Source: Gnetum montanum (lineage: Eukaryota > Streptophyta > Gnetopsida > Gnetales > Gnetaceae). Taken from it: 56,562 nt of DNA. The stretch covers positions 206,912-263,473 of the forward strand of contig MNCI01006166.1 of the NCBI GenBank assembly GCA_015680685.1, given 5' to 3'. Position 1 is the first letter of the stretch. Each line of letters begins with the position of its first letter. Below, piece after piece: positions 23,469 through 35,342 of the stretch. The translations under genes and the position numbers were made by a program. The notes beneath the pieces are model-generated. The model did not search any database and was not told the DNA's origin. It saw nothing but the letters and a program-made list of their open reading frames with translations.

Positions 23469-23699
23469 AATTGAATGAAAAATTTATCCTCAAATTATTT
23501 AAAAATTTGGGAAGGTATGGGATTATTGAATAACAACAAACATACTACAAACATAAACACACACAAGCAAACACTAAGTGTCCAAGTGTATGAATATAGA
23601 ATCATTACAAAATTTTATGATATTTAGGACTACAAAATTGAACACTAGGATAAAATTATAGACACAATTCCTCTGATGGCATGAAGATAAGGAGGGATA

Positions 23700-26565
23700 T
23701 TAAATGGTACTAGGTGGTGGAGGTTCCTAAGGTTTTGAGGGATCTTCTCCTCCTTTAGGTGTAGGCAGTGGTTGAGGTTGATGTGCCTATCCTGTTGTTG
23801 CTACAACTTCTAGTGAAAGATAGAAAGCATCCAACAATGCTTTCATATTTTCCTCCTTACTCCAGGGATTGTGCATAGTCCATGCAACTTTGCCAATGTA
23901 GGCTGGCATAGGCAAATCCCAAGGACAGGGCATTGTTGGGAACACCTCCTTGACATTGACAAACCAGGTAGTAAATTATTTGTGTTCAATGTCAAATGCC
24001 TTGATTGCACTCTATAGTTCTTGGTAGTCATTCATTCTTTTGGCCAGGTTCTTAAGAGTTGATCTTTGATTAGTATATCTTGCCCTAAGAACTTTGAGTT
24101 CAATGTTTATAGTCTTAAGCTTTTTCTTGGTTTCCTTGCAATGCTTGAACTCTACCTTGTACAACAAGTACAAGCTAGCCATATGCTTTTCTAACTTTGA
24201 CCATGGCTATCCAGCAGTTAGCATTTCCAAGTTTTCATATTGGAGATTGACAAGCTTCATATATTTAGTCATCTCTTCTATTTGCAACACTTTGATGTAA
24301 ATCTTTGCTTTGTTGTAGGCATCTATCCCATCAATGATAGGTTGCCACACTTCTTTACCTTGCTGGATTTGCTGGAGTGTCTCACTGACTATTGCCTTAG
24401 CCATGTAGATGTGTCTTTCGTTAACTTCTTTCTATAGGCCAACCTGATCTTTGTAGGAGTTCTTGATTCTCTTAAATTGGAGAGCTTCATTCTTTTAGGC
24501 AATAATCTTGATTGTAGATTTTTGGCATAAGGCACAAACTTCCTTCATAAAGAGATTTCTATTCTTTATTGCTAATCTCCTAAGCTCAATGTTCACCCTT
24601 GCTAGCTGCTCATGCTATTAATGGATGAATTCTTGCATTTCTTGTTTCTGCACATCAACATTCCACAGGTGATGATTTTTTGTGGTCAACATCTCATTCT
24701 CTTGGCACATGTAGACCAAGTCCTTTTGAACTAAATATGTTTTGGCCTCAGCCACAAACTTGTTAAAGATATCTATCACCATCCATGCCTCAACCTATTT
24801 AAGTCTATCTTGAAGCTATTGAAAAGCTTTATCTCTTGTCAATGTAGGGTTGAGGAGTGCAGGATTAGCAGGATGGTCTCTTAATTTGGTAACCTTCACA
24901 TCCAAGCATTGGTTTTGTGCTTGAGTATTTTTGAGTTACTCTTGCAAAATAATGCATTTGCCCTTTGCTTTAAGCGGCTCTGACTAGGTTGTGGTGATGT
25001 TATCTAGAAAATTAAAGATATCTAAAATCAATTGCCGAGTTCCCATTAGTTGATCTAATAATTCCTCATGCTAGGCTACATTCAATCTTCCTTTAACAGT
25101 TCCTGTGGATTTCTACACATCTTTGAGTGTAGAAATATCTAGTATAGGTGTTGCAGGTGCATTCATTGCTTCAGAAATTCCATTAGCAACCACTTTTGCC
25201 AGTGTCTCCTATCGTTGGTGCTACATCACTAATACAGTTTCCTCTTCATCCTCCTCCAAGCACACTAAAAAGGTAGCAACATTCCTAGATATTTTTGGGA
25301 ATTATTGTTATTGCAAGAGAGACATTGTCATCTCTCAGGCACTAGGATTTGACCTCACAGGTAGATGCGTTCTTTGGGAAAAGAATATTGGGCCACCTTC
25401 CTCCATTTGGCTTATTGTTTGAGCCACTTAATTGAGGTGACTGATTGCAAGATGATATATAGATGGATCATCACCACTAGTTCCTACTTACTACTTTCAC
25501 TCATTCAAGAATTGCTCTCAAATTTTGTGCAAGTATTCAATGGCTATGTGAACCTCCAACATCATTTCTTGAGTAGTTAGTGGAGGTGGTAGCTGCTACC
25601 ACTCTTCTTTCGATATGGTAGGGGTCTTATCCTTCATCATTTCAAGTTAAGAGGCAATATATATATGTTGGATCATGTCATTGTCATAGCAAGCTATTCC
25701 TACCCTTTTGTAGAGTTTTCTAATAAGGCATGGGAACAACAGGGTTTTCCTTTCACATTCATTCTACTTGAAGTGCTTCTCTATCTTCATATAGATTAGC
25801 TATTGAAGGTTAATAAGAAAATTGTTTGCTTAGAGTGGTAGAGGCATGGGCGAAGAAGGCTGTCACCTTGCTAGGCCTCATCATCAGATTAAGGTGATAG
25901 GCCACTATCTTAAAATATATACACTTCGTTGGTGTGAGTGCACCAAACTCTTTAGGGTCAACCCCCTAACACCACTGGGTCCACTCCCTTTTTGCCTTTG
26001 GATTTGCTTATATTGAGATTTCTACCAAATGGATGCCAAAATTAGGTAGACCAAGATCTTGCACAATTGTTTTTGCCAAGTAAGACACATGGATGTCCTT
26101 GATTCTCATAGTGGATCCTACCTTTTTATTGTTCTAGAAGAGATATGTCTCTTTCATGTACCACTTCCCATTGGTAGTGATGATCAGCCACATGGGAGAG
26201 GTTTGTACTTGTGTCTTGACTTCTGGTGGAGCATGTTCTATGAATGGCCCAAAGTTTAGTTCTTGGAGAATTAAGCGTTGGACATTGCAAGGCTTGATTG
26301 TGTCTAGGTAGGCTTGTGTCAATGTGACCTTAAGTCTTGGTATAGACCATGGTGCCTTTCCTCTTTGGGATTGTTCAGTTGTAGCATCTTCCTTAGAAAT
26401 CTGTCAAACAGATTTCACTTTGGACTCCTCCTAAAGAGATCCCATTGCATGAGTTTCTATTGTCTACTCCTGGGCTTATTCTTCCTAGTCCCTTCCAATT
26501 TTGGATTGTTTGTCCTTTGGTTATGATGGTTCTCCTTCCTACAGGCATTTTACTCTAGGTGCCAT
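23700..26565 (-). pseudogene. Element C third ORF (post-integrase), divergent homologue
   Basis: Located between integrase and the 3' LTR of a pol-bearing element, which fixes the ORF's native place. Start at the ATG complementary to 26563-26565, stop TAA at 23700-23702 after a PPPPST tail. The N-terminus is riddled with stops; an intact stretch at 26134-26322 carries TLTQAYLDTIKPCN, LNFGPFIEH and GKWYMKETY, which line up with LNLGPF and TWYLGETY of element E. The coiled-coil part (24207-24404; LQIEEMTKYMKLVNLQYENL) matches D's LQIQDLTKYMELANLQYVNL, and FPTMPCPWDLP matches the C-terminal FPQLLCPWEV of D. No membrane segment is seen. Role unknown. Confidence 0.7.
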
Positions 26566-28690
26566 TTGTAATCACAACATGACTAAGTATTAGCACTTAT
26601 TATGTAACTTTGAAACATTGGAAATACCTTATCTCTTGGGGTTGTTACACTTGGCTAAGTTGTGATCATGGCTTGGTTGATTATTTTAATATTAATAATT
26701 AATTTTAGGTATACAGTAGTTTTTTTGAAAATGTTAAACTCTCAAAAATTGATGGTTTAATATTATTTTATTCATTAATCCTCTAGGGGAGTTTGAAAAA
26801 ATTTGAAAAATTTTCATTGAAAATTTTAAGGTTTGTGGCCCCCACGACTAAGAGCGTATCTCCAATAGCTATAAGATCAAAGAACGGAGTGATTTGGACA
26901 AACAATGTGAAAGTTATGGGCTCTGAAAAATTGTAGAAACTTCCCTCTTGTTTTGAAGAAAATGGCAAAATATTTCAAAGTGTTGGACAATATTTATAGA
27001 ATTTTTGGGCTATGTTGACCGGGCCTAGTTGATGTGGCTATTGACCACCATTGACTTGTTAAAATTTTAGAAATATAAGGAGTTTTTGAACAAAATTGGG
27101 GTTAAGTGAAAGCCCAAAAAGCCAAGAACATGATGAAATTAGTAGAAGAGGATTTTAATATTTAGAAAATTGAGAAATGATTTGAGAAGTATATTTCATG
27201 AACAAGAATTCCTTAAGGAGCACACAGTTGGATGCACAATGGGGTGCATGAAAGATTTTGATTGCAGCAGTGTTTAAGGATAAGGAACTTAATAGACCAA
27301 ACCACAAGAGATGCAAGTGGGTCCTTCCCATAGTGACACATGCCCTTTTTACCCTTGCATATCCTCAATTAAGGAGTTCATGGACCCCATAGCTGATTAA
27401 TAGCTACAAAAAGTTAAGGACCAAACCCAAAGAATCTATTTAAGAATTTTAACACATCAAACTAAGACATGAAATAAAAACACAAAAATCAACAGTGAGG
27501 TGAGTTATGGAGAGCATTAATGGATGAGAGAAAGAATGGAATGGATGTCCCAATCATGGTGACATGAAGTCCCTTGTGAGAATCATGGTTAAATGATCTA
27601 ATAAAGTTCAACCTTAGTCTAGAACAAAACCAACCACTTTCAATGACTTTGTATTGCCACTTTAGGACTAGTCCATCTCCTTGAGACATAGTAATTCTTC
27701 CATGGACAACCACCATTCCTTATTTAAGAATGAAAGAGAAGTAGGAAGTGAAAAAGTGCCTTAGTTAGAGGGCACCTACAGGCATGGGTAACATGTATTT
27801 CTAATTCCATAACTAGTGCTCGTAGCCCATTTATTTTTTCTAAGCAGTGTGCTTTAAATTCTCATCATGTTTTTTTATTTTGTTCTATTGTTTTTTTTAT
27901 GGGAACCACACCATGCAAAGACTTAGTCAACTTCCTATTATTGGTTGACATGGAATGGTAAGAAATCCATGAAAACACACATGCACTCAAGAAAGTAGAG
28001 AGGCACAAAGAGGATTGAATTCCCTTGAAGTCATACCCTTTTCAAACCTTTGAATCTTTCTGAAGCTTGCAAGCTACCAAGGTCACAAGTTCATTAAAGT
28101 CTTATTAATGAAAAGGGACCTTATGCTCCCAAAACCAAGAAAACCATAGAGTTTGTGAATGGGTGGATGATGTGGACTCACTACCTGTTTCATAAAAACA
28201 GAAACCCATCCTAGTTATCAATCATCAAAATTCAAAAATAGAAACTAGAAATTAGCAAAGAAAAATATTAAATACAAACTACCATTAATAACTAGCAACA
28301 ACATCACTATGTCTTGTTTGTAATAAAGCACTTTATTAACAAAAATAATGAGAAACTCACACCAAAATAGAATAAAATATATAATAAATTGTAAAATATT
28401 CAAGAAAGATAAAAATTTAGTAATGATATTGTAAAACAGAAATTGGAAAAATTAATAGAGTAAAAAAATGTGTAAGATAATGAAGGCATAAAACAAAAAG
28501 TTGTAAAAATAACAAAGTGTAGAACAAGAACACAAAAAACAAAAAGATGAAAAACCGAGGAGTCACTGAATAGACTAGCATGGATGGCCATCTCCTGCAC
28601 CACTAAGTTGAAAGGAGGAGATCTGAAAAATTGAGCATGGTTGTCCATCCGATGAGGCATTGCTTCCATTGGCTTACATGGGTTCATGGA
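26566..28690. other. Spacer between third ORF and integrase of element C
   Basis: Non-coding. The conserved purine tract appears at 26839-26845 (minus strand CTTAGTCGTGGGGG). Pieces around 28290-28560 resemble the AT-rich sequence just downstream of gag in D (19980-20090) and E (35200-35330). The pol-less elements therefore kept this spacer when they lost pol. The open frames at 27489-27716 and 28400-28687 show no motif. Confidence 0.6.
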
Positions 28691-29806
28691 AAGGTTTGAC
28701 TTGTTGGATGTTGACCCACTACTTTTTATTTAAGCTCTTAGGTTTGTAAATTAAAATGGCCTTAGAAGGAAATTTTTTCTAAATGATGTAAGGATCTTTC
28801 CACAATGTTAGGAACTTGGTTTGTTGAGGTATGTGTGTGGGGTTCTAGTAGATGACCTTATCTTCTGGTTGAAATTTGACTTTCCTAATTCTTAGGTTAT
28901 GTCATTGCTTGCTGAATTTCTTGCGCACTTCATTCAAGGATAGGGCCACTAATTGATTTTCATCTAGCACATTAAGATTGATCAATCGTTCTCTTTGAAC
29001 TAGACTCAAGTCAAGATTTAGGTCACATGCTGTTGAAAGTGTATGGAGCTTGGATTGAATAGGAAGTGTTGGTAATTTCCCATACACCAACTCATAGGGA
29101 GAGTAGCCTATAGGCAGTTTCCATGTTGAGCTATAGGCCTAGAGGGCATCATTGAGTTTTGTGCTCCAGTCTCTCCTATGTTTGCTAATAGTTTTCATTA
29201 AGATCTTTGTAACGTCCTTGTTAGTAACCTTTGCTTGACCATGGGCTTAGGGATGATAGGATGTTGTTTATTTATGTTTAACCCATAAGTGTTTTATAAA
29301 CTTGCAAAAGTGGTGCCTATGAATTGGGTTTCATTGTCAAAAATTAGTGCACATGGCATCCCAAACTTGTTCACAACATTTTGTTGTACAAACCGCATAG
29401 TAGTGAATGATGTATAGTCGATGATGACTACTGCTTCTACCCATTTTGTACAATAATCAATGATGATGATTATGTACACCTTTCGATTTGACATGGGTGT
29501 GATGGAACCCATGTAGTCAATGCCCCATATGTTGAAGGGTTCTAGTGGTTCAATCCACTATTGAGGTTCCTCCATTCAAGTAATCATCCCACCCTCTTGT
29601 TGATAGTATTCACAAGAGCAGACAAATTGGTAGGTGTCAATAAAAATAGTTGGTAAATGATACCCTATCATTAGGATCTTAATGGTTATGAATCTCCTAG
29701 CATAGTGGCCCACACAAGGACCCTCATGAGTGTCCTAGAGAATGCACAGTTGATCAACATCAGGTACATACCAATGAACCAGGCCATTAGCACACACTTT
29801 GAAAAG
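28690..29806 (-). pseudogene. pol: Element C integrase core and C-terminus
   Basis: Minus-strand blocks in order: a zinc-finger remnant near 29590-29700, the core with MGSITPMSN and IDYCTKWVEAV (intact 29294-29512) including the second catalytic Asp (FDNETQF), then GQAKVTNK where the catalytic Glu codon reads Lys (29229-29231). The Athila-type tail follows (28902-29090; LPTLPIQSKLHTLSTACDLN) and finally the WKDPYII-like C-terminal domain near 28760-28800. Element E interrupts the upstream side at 29807. Stops and frameshifts separate the blocks. Confidence 0.8.
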
Positions 29807-29811
29807 GTGTC
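29807..29811. repeat. Target site duplication of element E, left (GTGTC)
   Basis: Identical to 38352-38356. Removing one copy and element E joins the flanks into sequence collinear with 1095-1190 of element A. Confidence 0.85.
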
Positions 29812-30664
29812 TGAGTGGCAAGGTACCCCTACACTCAACTTTACAAATACGAGTGTTTCACACATGATCCGGTCGAACTTTGTAGATGGGCTAGTTATGG
29901 TATCTAGATAGTTACTTGTTGATCGCAATCCATTGTCTTCCCACTTGGACTAGTATATGCTTTGTCACATATGGTTTAGTCCAAAGTGAGGTGTATGATA
30001 TGGTTTCTAACCTAGTGCTACTCCTAGAGGCAATGGAAAATCACTTTAATTAAGCTAGAAGGAAAAGGGTGAGAGAGCTAAGCTAATAGGACATGGGAGG
30101 AGAGAGTCTAAACTAGCCTAAGTGCGATGAGTATCCATTCCTTAATCATCCGTACACATCTTAGACCTTGTGCATGACTGCTACTAGGATTACAAAGCAC
30201 AGATCCTAGGTATGCTATTGGGTTACCAAGTAGTCACACTTAAATGCTTGTGATTATGTCGTACTCATTTTACGTTTAATAGGAGTTGAGGGTAGAGAAG
30301 TATTAATTAAGAAAGCAATTAAATAATTAAACTAAGTGAATGCTACAATGATGAAGTAATCTCGATCTTTATTTCCAGTCATGTGTGTATCCAAGTACGT
30401 CACACTCAAATAAAGGTGCCATACAATTACAATCATCACACTGTGAGCATGCATTGGGAGAAAGGGTTGTGAAGAACTAAAAATGAAAACTAACTTCTAG
30501 CTAAAACTACTGACTGACTACCTAACTCCTTGCACCTACATGTGTATTTATAGGCCCACGCAAGAGTCACGATATTATGTATCTAATATCGCTTCTTAGG
30601 TTGTGGTATCGCGTACCCGATATTGTGGGTACGATATCAAAGCCTACTAAATCATGATTGGTCA
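29812..30664 (-). repeat. 3' LTR of element E
   Basis: 853 bp. It starts TGAGTGGCAAGG, lacking three bases of the TGATGAGTGG seen elsewhere, and ends GATTGGTCA where other copies have ATTCATCA. TATA box at 30545-30552. Confidence 0.86.
30545..30552 (-). promoter_or_regulatory. TATA box, 3' LTR of E
   Basis: Minus-strand TATAAATA with GGGCCTATAAATACA context. Confidence 0.58.
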
Positions 30665-30673
30665 TACCCCCAT
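30665..30673 (-). other. Polypurine tract, element E
   Basis: Minus-strand ATGGGGGTA directly before the 3' LTR. Confidence 0.75.
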
Positions 30674-30862
30674 GATTGAATGAAAACTCATTCTCAAGTC
30701 AAAAAAAATGAGAATAAGCCCCATTGATTACATAGTGGATAGGTATGGGATTATTGAATGACTAGGAATTTATTCATGCTGTAGTGGAGAATTGAATACA
30801 ACAAAATTGGGACACAAACACAAAAATTACAAAATTTCAAAATTACAAAATTTTGTAGGAAC

Positions 30863-33584
30863 TCATGTGGTTCTTGGTGGTGGTGGTTCCTCCATGGGAT
30901 GCTTCCCCTTGTCTTATGCTCTAGGTTTTGGAATTTGATGGATCTACAATAGTGCCTGGAGCTTTTCCTCTTCAGTTTGGGGGTCCTATGTTGTCCATGC
31001 TGATGCTCCAATGTTTGACGGAGTTGACACCTTTCATGGACATAGTAGTTGTGGGAACATTTGATTTTCTTTAACATACCAGGCCATAAATAACCGTCAT
31101 TCCTCCTCGTAGGCTCTAGCTTTGTCCTTGTACTCTTGGAAATCTATAAGCCATTGAGCCCAGTCCACCGTGACATCTTTCTACCCTTGGTAGATAGCCT
31201 TAACAACCTCTAGTTCAGAATTTGTGACTTCTAGCCTTTGTAATGTTTTCTTGTGCTCCATAAATTCTACTTCATATTTAGCATAGGTGGTAGCTACCTA
31301 CTTTTCAAGCTCTGTTCTTGGATGTCTTGTTGTTAACATAGCTAGATTGGCATACCGCAGGTTTGCCAATCCTATGTACTCTATGAGATCTTGAATCTGT
31401 AGCTCTCAGCTTTTAAGCTCTACTTGGTGGCCAAATGCATATGTGTCCAATATGACTTGCTAATTAGTGTGTTGAGCACTAAAGGTGTTGATGTGGGCCT
31501 TGACCATATGTATCTCCTTCTCAATGACTTGCTTATACATCCCCACTTGGTCTTTGAAATGCTTCTTTAACTTTTCATGCTGCTTGGCCTCATTTTTCCA
31601 TGTGCTTATTTCAATGGCCGTCTTTTGCTAGATTGCACATACCTCCTCCATTGAGAGGGTTTGATTCTCTCTGGCCAAGTGGTTCATATCTTGGTTAACC
31701 TTGACCAACTGTTCTCATAACTGCTGAAAGTTTTCTTTGAGAACATTCTTCTGTTTCTCTTCTTATAAGGCTCTGAGTTCCTTGGCATGCATGTAGGTTT
31801 GCACTTATGCCTTGGAAGCATCTCAGTCGATCTTCTCCTTCTCCTCCACCATACTTTTATTATCTGCCAGTAGCTTATTGAGCTACTCTATCTTGAAAGT
31901 GTCCAGCTGGTTTGCAAGAACAAACTGAGATGGATCCTATTGTGCAGCTTCTCTATTGGAGTCTTGCCAACTCTACTTCCACATGCTTGGCCCTGGTCTC
32001 TACCATCACTAGCTTTCCTTTGGTGGAGATGAGGTCTGATTGTGCTGCTATGACATCTTGTGGGATGTCTAACAAGGATGTCATTACTTGTCTTTTTTGT
32101 AGTAATTGATCAAGGACATCCTCATGCTCTACAAGAGTCATTGAGGGGCTACCTAGAATTTGAGCATTGCATGCTCCTATGAAATTCGTCGATGGCACAA
32201 CAAGGACATTGAAAGATTCTTTAATGTGGTCTATGACCACTTCTACTGCTCCCGCTGCATCTTGGTGTTGCATGACCATTACTGTGGCCCCTTCACCCAT
32301 TTCCAATTACACCTAGAAAGACGTAGCGTTCCCTGAAATTTGTTGTGATCAATGGGTCTCCCCTCCTCTTATTTGGATGAACACTTCACCCCATGCATGA
32401 TCAATAGAAACTATGGACTGTACGGTGTTGTCGATGACCCAGAAGAGATTGGCATCATCATGACTTCCCCAACAGACTATCTCAGCGATGGCCTTAAGAT
32501 GGCTCATCGACGGTCAATAATCCTAAAATGGTGGTGATGGTTTGTCTTGCTGACTTATGCTAGGCCTTTGACTAGGCCTGGTGCTTGGGAGTTGGCTGGG
32601 ACTTGCAGTTTGAGTTGTAGGGGATCCCACCACCTGTTATTGCTCTGGCTCTAGTGTCTCACTAGCACTTGTCCTTGGGGCTGGTGGCTTCAGCAATTCA
32701 GTGAACAAAGCATTTTGTGCTCTTCTAGGGATGTCATTGGTGTACCCCAGAATTCCACCATGCTTGCATAGCTTCCTGATGAGACAAGGGAAGGGCAATG
32801 AAAACTTCCTTATCTTGTGTTCTTCAAACCACCTCAAGATCTCCACGAGATACAGATGGAAAAGGTTAGCATTAACCTTGCCCATCAATATCACACTTCC
32901 TCTTGCCACATATGTTGAGATTCGGTTCAATCCTCTTGCGGGGAAGATGTGATAAGTACCAATTTTGAAGTATATCCTTTCTTCTAGTGTTAACTCTCTA
33001 TATCTCTTGTCTTCTTTACTGTACACCCTCTTCAACCATATTCTTTGCACATCGGCATCAGAGCGAGTGGACAGGTGAGGAACTTTTGGCCTTGTATTCG
33101 AAGGATTTAATACTTCCAAGATGACCTTGGTGGAAAAATCAACAGTCACACCACCAATGTCAATTGTGGTGCCCTCTTCCTTATTATGCCAAAACTAGTA
33201 TGTTTCTCCTAAGTACCAGGTACTGCTTTCAGAGAGGACAGGCCATAATGAAGACCCCTTGATTTGGTCCCTAACGGCCTCGAGAGCAAACTCCGTGAAA
33301 GGTCCTAAGTTCAATTCCACGATCACTATTGCCGACATGGACCTTTCATGGATGGCCTAAACACACTCCGGGGATAACGTGAGGTGTTGTCCTTGTTTAG
33401 GTGCTTCAATAGCTCCTCATTTCACATGTCCTGATTGTACAGTAGTAGGGGGCTCTTGATGGATGCTAAATGACTATGCCTCCTACTCCACACGTTCCTT
33501 AGGAGATGCCTGACCTTTGCCTCTCCTCGGTTGTTTTGACACACCTTGAGAGTGTCCTTCTTGTTTTCTGCGTTTAGGGTCCAT
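30863..33584 (-). pseudogene. Element E third ORF: globular domain plus coiled coil
   Basis: Start at the ATG complementary to 33582-33584 (MDPKRRKQEG, a basic N-terminus), end at the TGA complementary to 30863-30865. The intact block 33149-32637 holds VDFSTKVILEVLN, SDADVQRIW, LEERIYFKIGTYHIFPARGL, then EILRWFEEHKIRKFSLPF. The block 32306-31953 has HEDVLDQLLQKRQVM and a DVIAAQSDLISTKGKLVM helix. The coiled-coil end is broken by stops. Most stops replace Gln or Trp codons (for instance TAG for CAG before FWHNKEE). The basic start could suggest nucleic-acid or nuclear targeting, but this is inference. Homologous to the ORFs at 15597-18373 and 23700-26565. Confidence 0.74.
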
Positions 33585-35342
33585 CTGTAATCACATGAGG
33601 CTAATCATTAGTAAGGTTACTTACAAAAGTTAAGTTATACCTTACTTCTTACCTTAATGAATTCATTTTCTTATTTCTTATAATTTACAGTTAGTAAAAT
33701 GTCCCCCAAAAGTTTTAGTATTGGGCTCAATTTGATCCGGTGGCTTCAAAGTTTAAATTCTCGGTGTAAGTGAGGAGATAAGATTATTTTTGGCAACATG
33801 TTTATCATTTTGATAAGTAATTACCCTTTATAGTATCCTTCGGGCGATGATGAATTTCAAAAAATTTATGTGTAATTTGGAGTGTACCCTTTCCCTACGA
33901 CTAAGCTGAACACTTTGGGTTTAGGTAGGTTGGATTAAAATGAGAATTGGAGTGCTAGTGAGCAAGTTATGGTTGTTTGATCAAGAGGTGCACAAGTCGC
34001 AATTCGTGGAAGAAACTTTAAAAAACTCCCCCTACATGAACAGTTGCAAATGATGTTAATGTGTGCAGGGGGGTCCATATATATAGTTTTNAAAATGAAG
34101 GACTTAAGGTTAGTGTAAAAGGTCAAGAGCAATGTGAAATAGACTGGAAGGCACAAAAAAGTATAATGGTGTAGAAGCTAACAATGAAATACATGAATTG
34201 GATGAGGAGAAATGACATGTTTTGGTATAGAGGAACGTTTGAACCGGAAGGATGATGAGGGAAAGGATAATGTTGGTAATGTAATTCTCAGAAGGTATAA
34301 AATAATGTGATGGTGATGTGTAATGAGTACAAATTACAAAAGTCATGCAAGTGGATCCTCCCCAAAGCAGGTTCTAACCTATAATGCCCTTGTAAGCTAC
34401 ACCAATTTCACAAAACACACACACGTAAATACCACCATGATGAGGTATAAATTCAATGCTACACAAGTCACGAGTCTTAATTACATGAACAAAGAGATGG
34501 GACGAATTGTAGAAGGGATTGAAGAGAGTGGGACATGAGGTCACTGACCCAGGGCACAATGAATCTTGAGTGTAGGGCATGATTAATGTGTCATTAACTT
34601 GTTGCTCCAAAATCAAGAACAAGTCCATTCCTTTGATTAGTGACATCACATTGTTTTATCCCATGATGGAAAACCATCAGAGCATCATGACAGTAAGGTG
34701 TACGATTACTTGGTGTTTTGTTCAAGGGAGGAGTGATTTTTGTTTTGCGGCACACATGTTTTTTTTATGTCAATGCTTAATCCAGAGAAGTCGCCTACCT
34801 TCAGGCATGGGTGCATGTCTTTCTAGTGGGACCCCCTAGAATAACATTTTTTTTTCTGAATTGAGTGCCTTTATTACTCTTACTTCCATTTTTCATTAGA
34901 TCTACAAGGATCTTAGTACAACCGGGCTGCATGGTAACTTTCACACATGTCACCAAAGAGAATCCACAAGTCCCCTTGATGTCACACCCTGGCCATTCCT
35001 TCTTAGTCCATCATTCTTCACTCTGGGCATAATGAGCACAAAATTACTTTAAGTTTTAATGATGTCAAGAATATCATTGTACCTAGGGTAGGACCTCTTA
35101 TTAATAGAATGGATGAGTGGATGTTGTGGGCTCGCCATTCAAATAATTAGTTACCCGAGACTCAATGGCATAGAACAACACCTCAACCAACGAGTCACAT
35201 GAGTGCTTTATTAATAGATGAGATTACTCATAAAAAGATAAAAAGACAAAAAGATAAAACAATAAATTAAAAGGTGAAAAACTGGAAAACAAAAAAGTGT
35301 AAAATTAAAGAAACGAAAAAAACATTTATTAATTCTGTGTTG
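33585..35342. other. Spacer between third ORF and gag of element E
   Basis: Non-coding. It contains the conserved purine tract (33885-33899, minus strand) and an N at 34091. It is collinear with 18374-20101 of D except around the Ns, where the two copies differ in content. Confidence 0.65.
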
